The notes under the pieces: model-generated
The model's input: only the letters and a program-made list of their open reading frames with translations
What the model was told of the DNA's origin: nothing
Databases searched by the model: none
Part shown: positions 62,381 to 64,000 of the stretch, in pieces
Layout: the number at the start of each line of letters is the position of its first letter
How positions within the stretch are numbered: position 1 is the first letter of the stretch
Made by a program: the position numbers and the translations under genes
DNA from: Bacteroidota bacterium
GTDB lineage: Bacteria > Bacteroidota > Bacteroidia > Chitinophagales > Chitinophagaceae
Reading direction: 5' to 3'
Assembly (NCBI GenBank): GCA_023437225.1
Contig: JAEZGS010000004.1
Span: forward strand, 1-64,000
DNA: 64,000 nucleotides

Positions 62381-63925
62381 CTATTTAAACTGGATCTCAA
62401 AATAATTAAATACCCCGGGCGCATCGCCTTTATGCATTAAGCCAGCCCTGGGACTTCGGTCCCAGGGTGGCAGGAAGTTCCCATCGTAGTACTGCGCACC
62501 TGTAGGCAATTCGTTCCACTCGGTTCCCTTTTGCTTCCAATAAAAACGAAGTTTGTATCCTTCTTCTGCCTGTATCTTCAATTCTACGGGACCAGTTAGC
62601 TTCAATTTTTCCTCTTTAATTATCGATAGTTCTCTATCCTTCACTTCCCATACACGCACTGTATCATTCACAACACCGATGCCCACGGCCTCACCGACAT
62701 CACCGTATAATACCAGCCCTTTGAATGAAGCATTCTGACTCATCAATTCCGTTGTCATTTGATAATCGCTTGCAATTGGCCTAACCGTGAGAACAGTTCC
62801 TACAAGATTGTTCTCTTTCGCTTCACCGGACAAATGCAGCGCACCTTTTTCAATCTTCCACATAGGCGTTGCATTCCTGAAATCCCATTGCCATGATCCG
62901 GACAATTGCTTTGATGAAAAATCATCTTTGAATTTCTTATCCATCTTCACCTGATCGCCCAATGGCTTGATTGCAGGCCAACCAGTTTCTTTGTTCCATG
63001 TCACTTCGCCCAGCATTCCCTGTCTTCCGGTAAACACATCGGCGGTCTTATTATATGCATGATACATATAGTAATCTTTCCCCTCTTTGGAAGTAACAAT
63101 CGTACCATGGCCTGTGCATTTCCATTCATTTGTTTCCGATAACAATGGATTGGCTGAATATTTCGTGTATGGTCCCTTAAGCGACGATGCTCTTGCAACT
63201 TCAGTTTTGTAGCTGCAACCGCGACCGCAACAATTTCCTGGCGAATAAAATATATAATAATATCCATTGCGCTTTACCAGGCATTGACCTTCCAGTCCCA
63301 GCTTCGCATCATCTCGCAAAAGCATGAATGGTTCACCTGCTATTCTTAATCCGTCATCAGACATTCGTGCGCCTAATATTTCGATGGGTCGCTGATCTAA
63401 TCCATATGCTTTCCATGTCATGTACAATTGTCCTCCATCTTCTATCACAAATGGATCGATCGCCTCTTTTCCAAATTCCAAAAGAATACCCTTATCAGTG
63501 AAGCCTCTCGAAGGATCTTTCGATGTAGCCACGCCAATGCATGAAATGCCATCGCTCTTCTTGCGCGCTACATAGTAGAGGTAATAGGTTGCCTTATAAT
63601 AGAAAAGTTCGGGAGCCCAGAAAGAGCCGGATGTCCATGAAGGCGTTTCATTGAACACAAATCCGAGCTGTTTCCATTTGAACAGATCATTCGATTGAAA
63701 TATCGGAAAATGCGGTGCCCATTCCGATGAAGTGCCCGTTGCATAATATACATTGCCCACGCGAATAACAGAGGGGTCGGCAAAGTCGCCCGGAATCACA
63801 GGATGCTCCTGGCTATGTACATCGATTGAAACAAAGATGAGCAGCGATAATAAACAAATCGAAACAAAATGTTTCAATGAATTGCGGTAAGAATATTTAA
63901 TGATTTTCACAATGGGAAGATACAT
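62381..63925 (-). CDS. GH43-family glycoside hydrolase with C-terminal beta-sandwich
   Basis: Exported five-bladed propeller glycosidase (514 aa). A hydrophobic leader at about 20-36 ends near VHSQ. The catalytic triad of the family is visible: the base aspartate in PGDFADPSVIR near 48, the pKa-modulating aspartate in KEAIDPFVIEDG near 155 and the general-acid glutamate in KLGLEGQCLVKRNG near 212. A C-terminal domain (about 335-514) is the beta-sandwich of GH43 xylosidases and arabinofuranosidases. It probably acts on arabinose or xylose side chains. A paired-cysteine patch, GNCCGRGC, near 231-238 is unusual. Confidence 0.88.
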   Translation of the reverse strand: MYLPIVKIIKYSYRNSLKHFVSICLLSLLIFVSIDVHSQEHPVIPGDFADPSVIRVGNVYYATGTSSEWAPHFPIFQSNDLFKWKQLGFVFNETPSWTSGSFWAPELFYYKATYYLYYVARKKSDGISCIGVATSKDPSRGFTDKGILLEFGKEAIDPFVIEDGGQLYMTWKAYGLDQRPIEILGARMSDDGLRIAGEPFMLLRDDAKLGLEGQCLVKRNGYYYIFYSPGNCCGRGCSYKTEVARASSLKGPYTKYSANPLLSETNEWKCTGHGTIVTSKEGKDYYMYHAYNKTADVFTGRQGMLGEVTWNKETGWPAIKPLGDQVKMDKKFKDDFSSKQLSGSWQWDFRNATPMWKIEKGALHLSGEAKENNLVGTVLTVRPIASDYQMTTELMSQNASFKGLVLYGDVGEAVGIGVVNDTVRVWEVKDRELSIIKEEKLKLTGPVELKIQAEEGYKLRFYWKQKGTEWNELPTGAQYYDGNFLPPWDRSPRAGLMHKGDAPGVFNYFEIQFK

Positions 63926-63949
63926 GAAATTGTATGCAGTATATCGCTA

Positions 63950-64000
63950 CTAAAGTATTCCTCCGCCCAGCATCAGTCGGAACATTCCAACAACGATGGC
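63950..64000 (-). CDS. Possible 3' end of a gene running off the window
   Basis: A - strand frame open from the window edge encodes AIVVGMFRLMLGGGIL and stops at 63950-63952. The hydrophobic content suggests the last helix of a membrane protein. The stop is 24 bp before the GH43 start, the spacing typical of this operon. Only 16 residues are visible, so neither family nor reality can be confirmed. Confidence 0.3.
   Translation of the reverse strand, partial: AIVVGMFRLMLGGGIL

Overview
The window looks like a chromosomal segment from a Bacteroidota bacterium, probably of the Chitinophagaceae or a close relative. The grounds are a SusC/SusD pair, DUF5723 and DUF1593 proteins, a BlaI/BlaR1-like pair with a TonB-plug-like tail, a TAnnTTTG-type promoter element, few recognisable Shine-Dalgarno sites, and many 7-8 bp tandem repeats between genes. 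No rRNA, tRNA, insertion sequence, phage or CRISPR array was seen.

Region 1 (1-14400, + strand) is an energy-conservation operon: a low-potential-type 2[4Fe-4S] ferredoxin, a two-subunit 2-oxoacid:ferredoxin oxidoreductase (KorA/KorB), and complex I subunits NuoA,B,C,D,H,I,J,K,L,M,N. NuoE, NuoF and NuoG, the NADH-oxidising module, are absent from their usual place between nuoD and nuoH. The layout suggests that a 2-oxoacid (probably 2-oxoglutarate) reduces ferredoxin, which feeds complex I directly. A Pro/Ala-linker protein of unknown function closes the operon, followed by an intrinsic terminator. Short tandem arrays flank the operon and nuoN.

Region 2 (14400-34150) is mixed housekeeping and accessory: a BlaI/M56 regulator pair with two clear operator dyads, a tricorn-like protease, a PQQ-type sugar dehydrogenase, DinB, ankyrin, amidohydrolase and VOC proteins, a DUF2975-XRE-GNAT cluster, a rhomboid protease, DUF488 and DUF1593 proteins, several unknown secreted or membrane proteins, a DUF5723 outer-membrane protein, and two gene remnants.

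Region 3 (34125-64000, almost all on the - strand) is a rhamnose-glycan utilisation locus. A GntR-family regulator (+) diverges from a nine-gene run: tandem class II aldolase, TIM-barrel isomerase, GH78 rhamnosidase, GH71/99-like protein, second GH78, RhaT symporter, rhamnulokinase, RhaE-type aldolase/dehydrogenase and FMN-dependent lactate dehydrogenase. Upstream lies a second - strand group: SusC, SusD, a discoidin-type surface lipoprotein and a fused SGNH plus alpha/beta-hydrolase esterase; a GH43 enzyme lies further out. Together they would capture, deacetylate and hydrolyse a rhamnose-containing polysaccharide, import L-rhamnose and convert it through L-lactaldehyde and L-lactate to pyruvate. 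An 11-bp sequence, GCTCAGGTCAC, lies 72-73 bp upstream of the start codons of both operons and is a candidate shared regulatory site.
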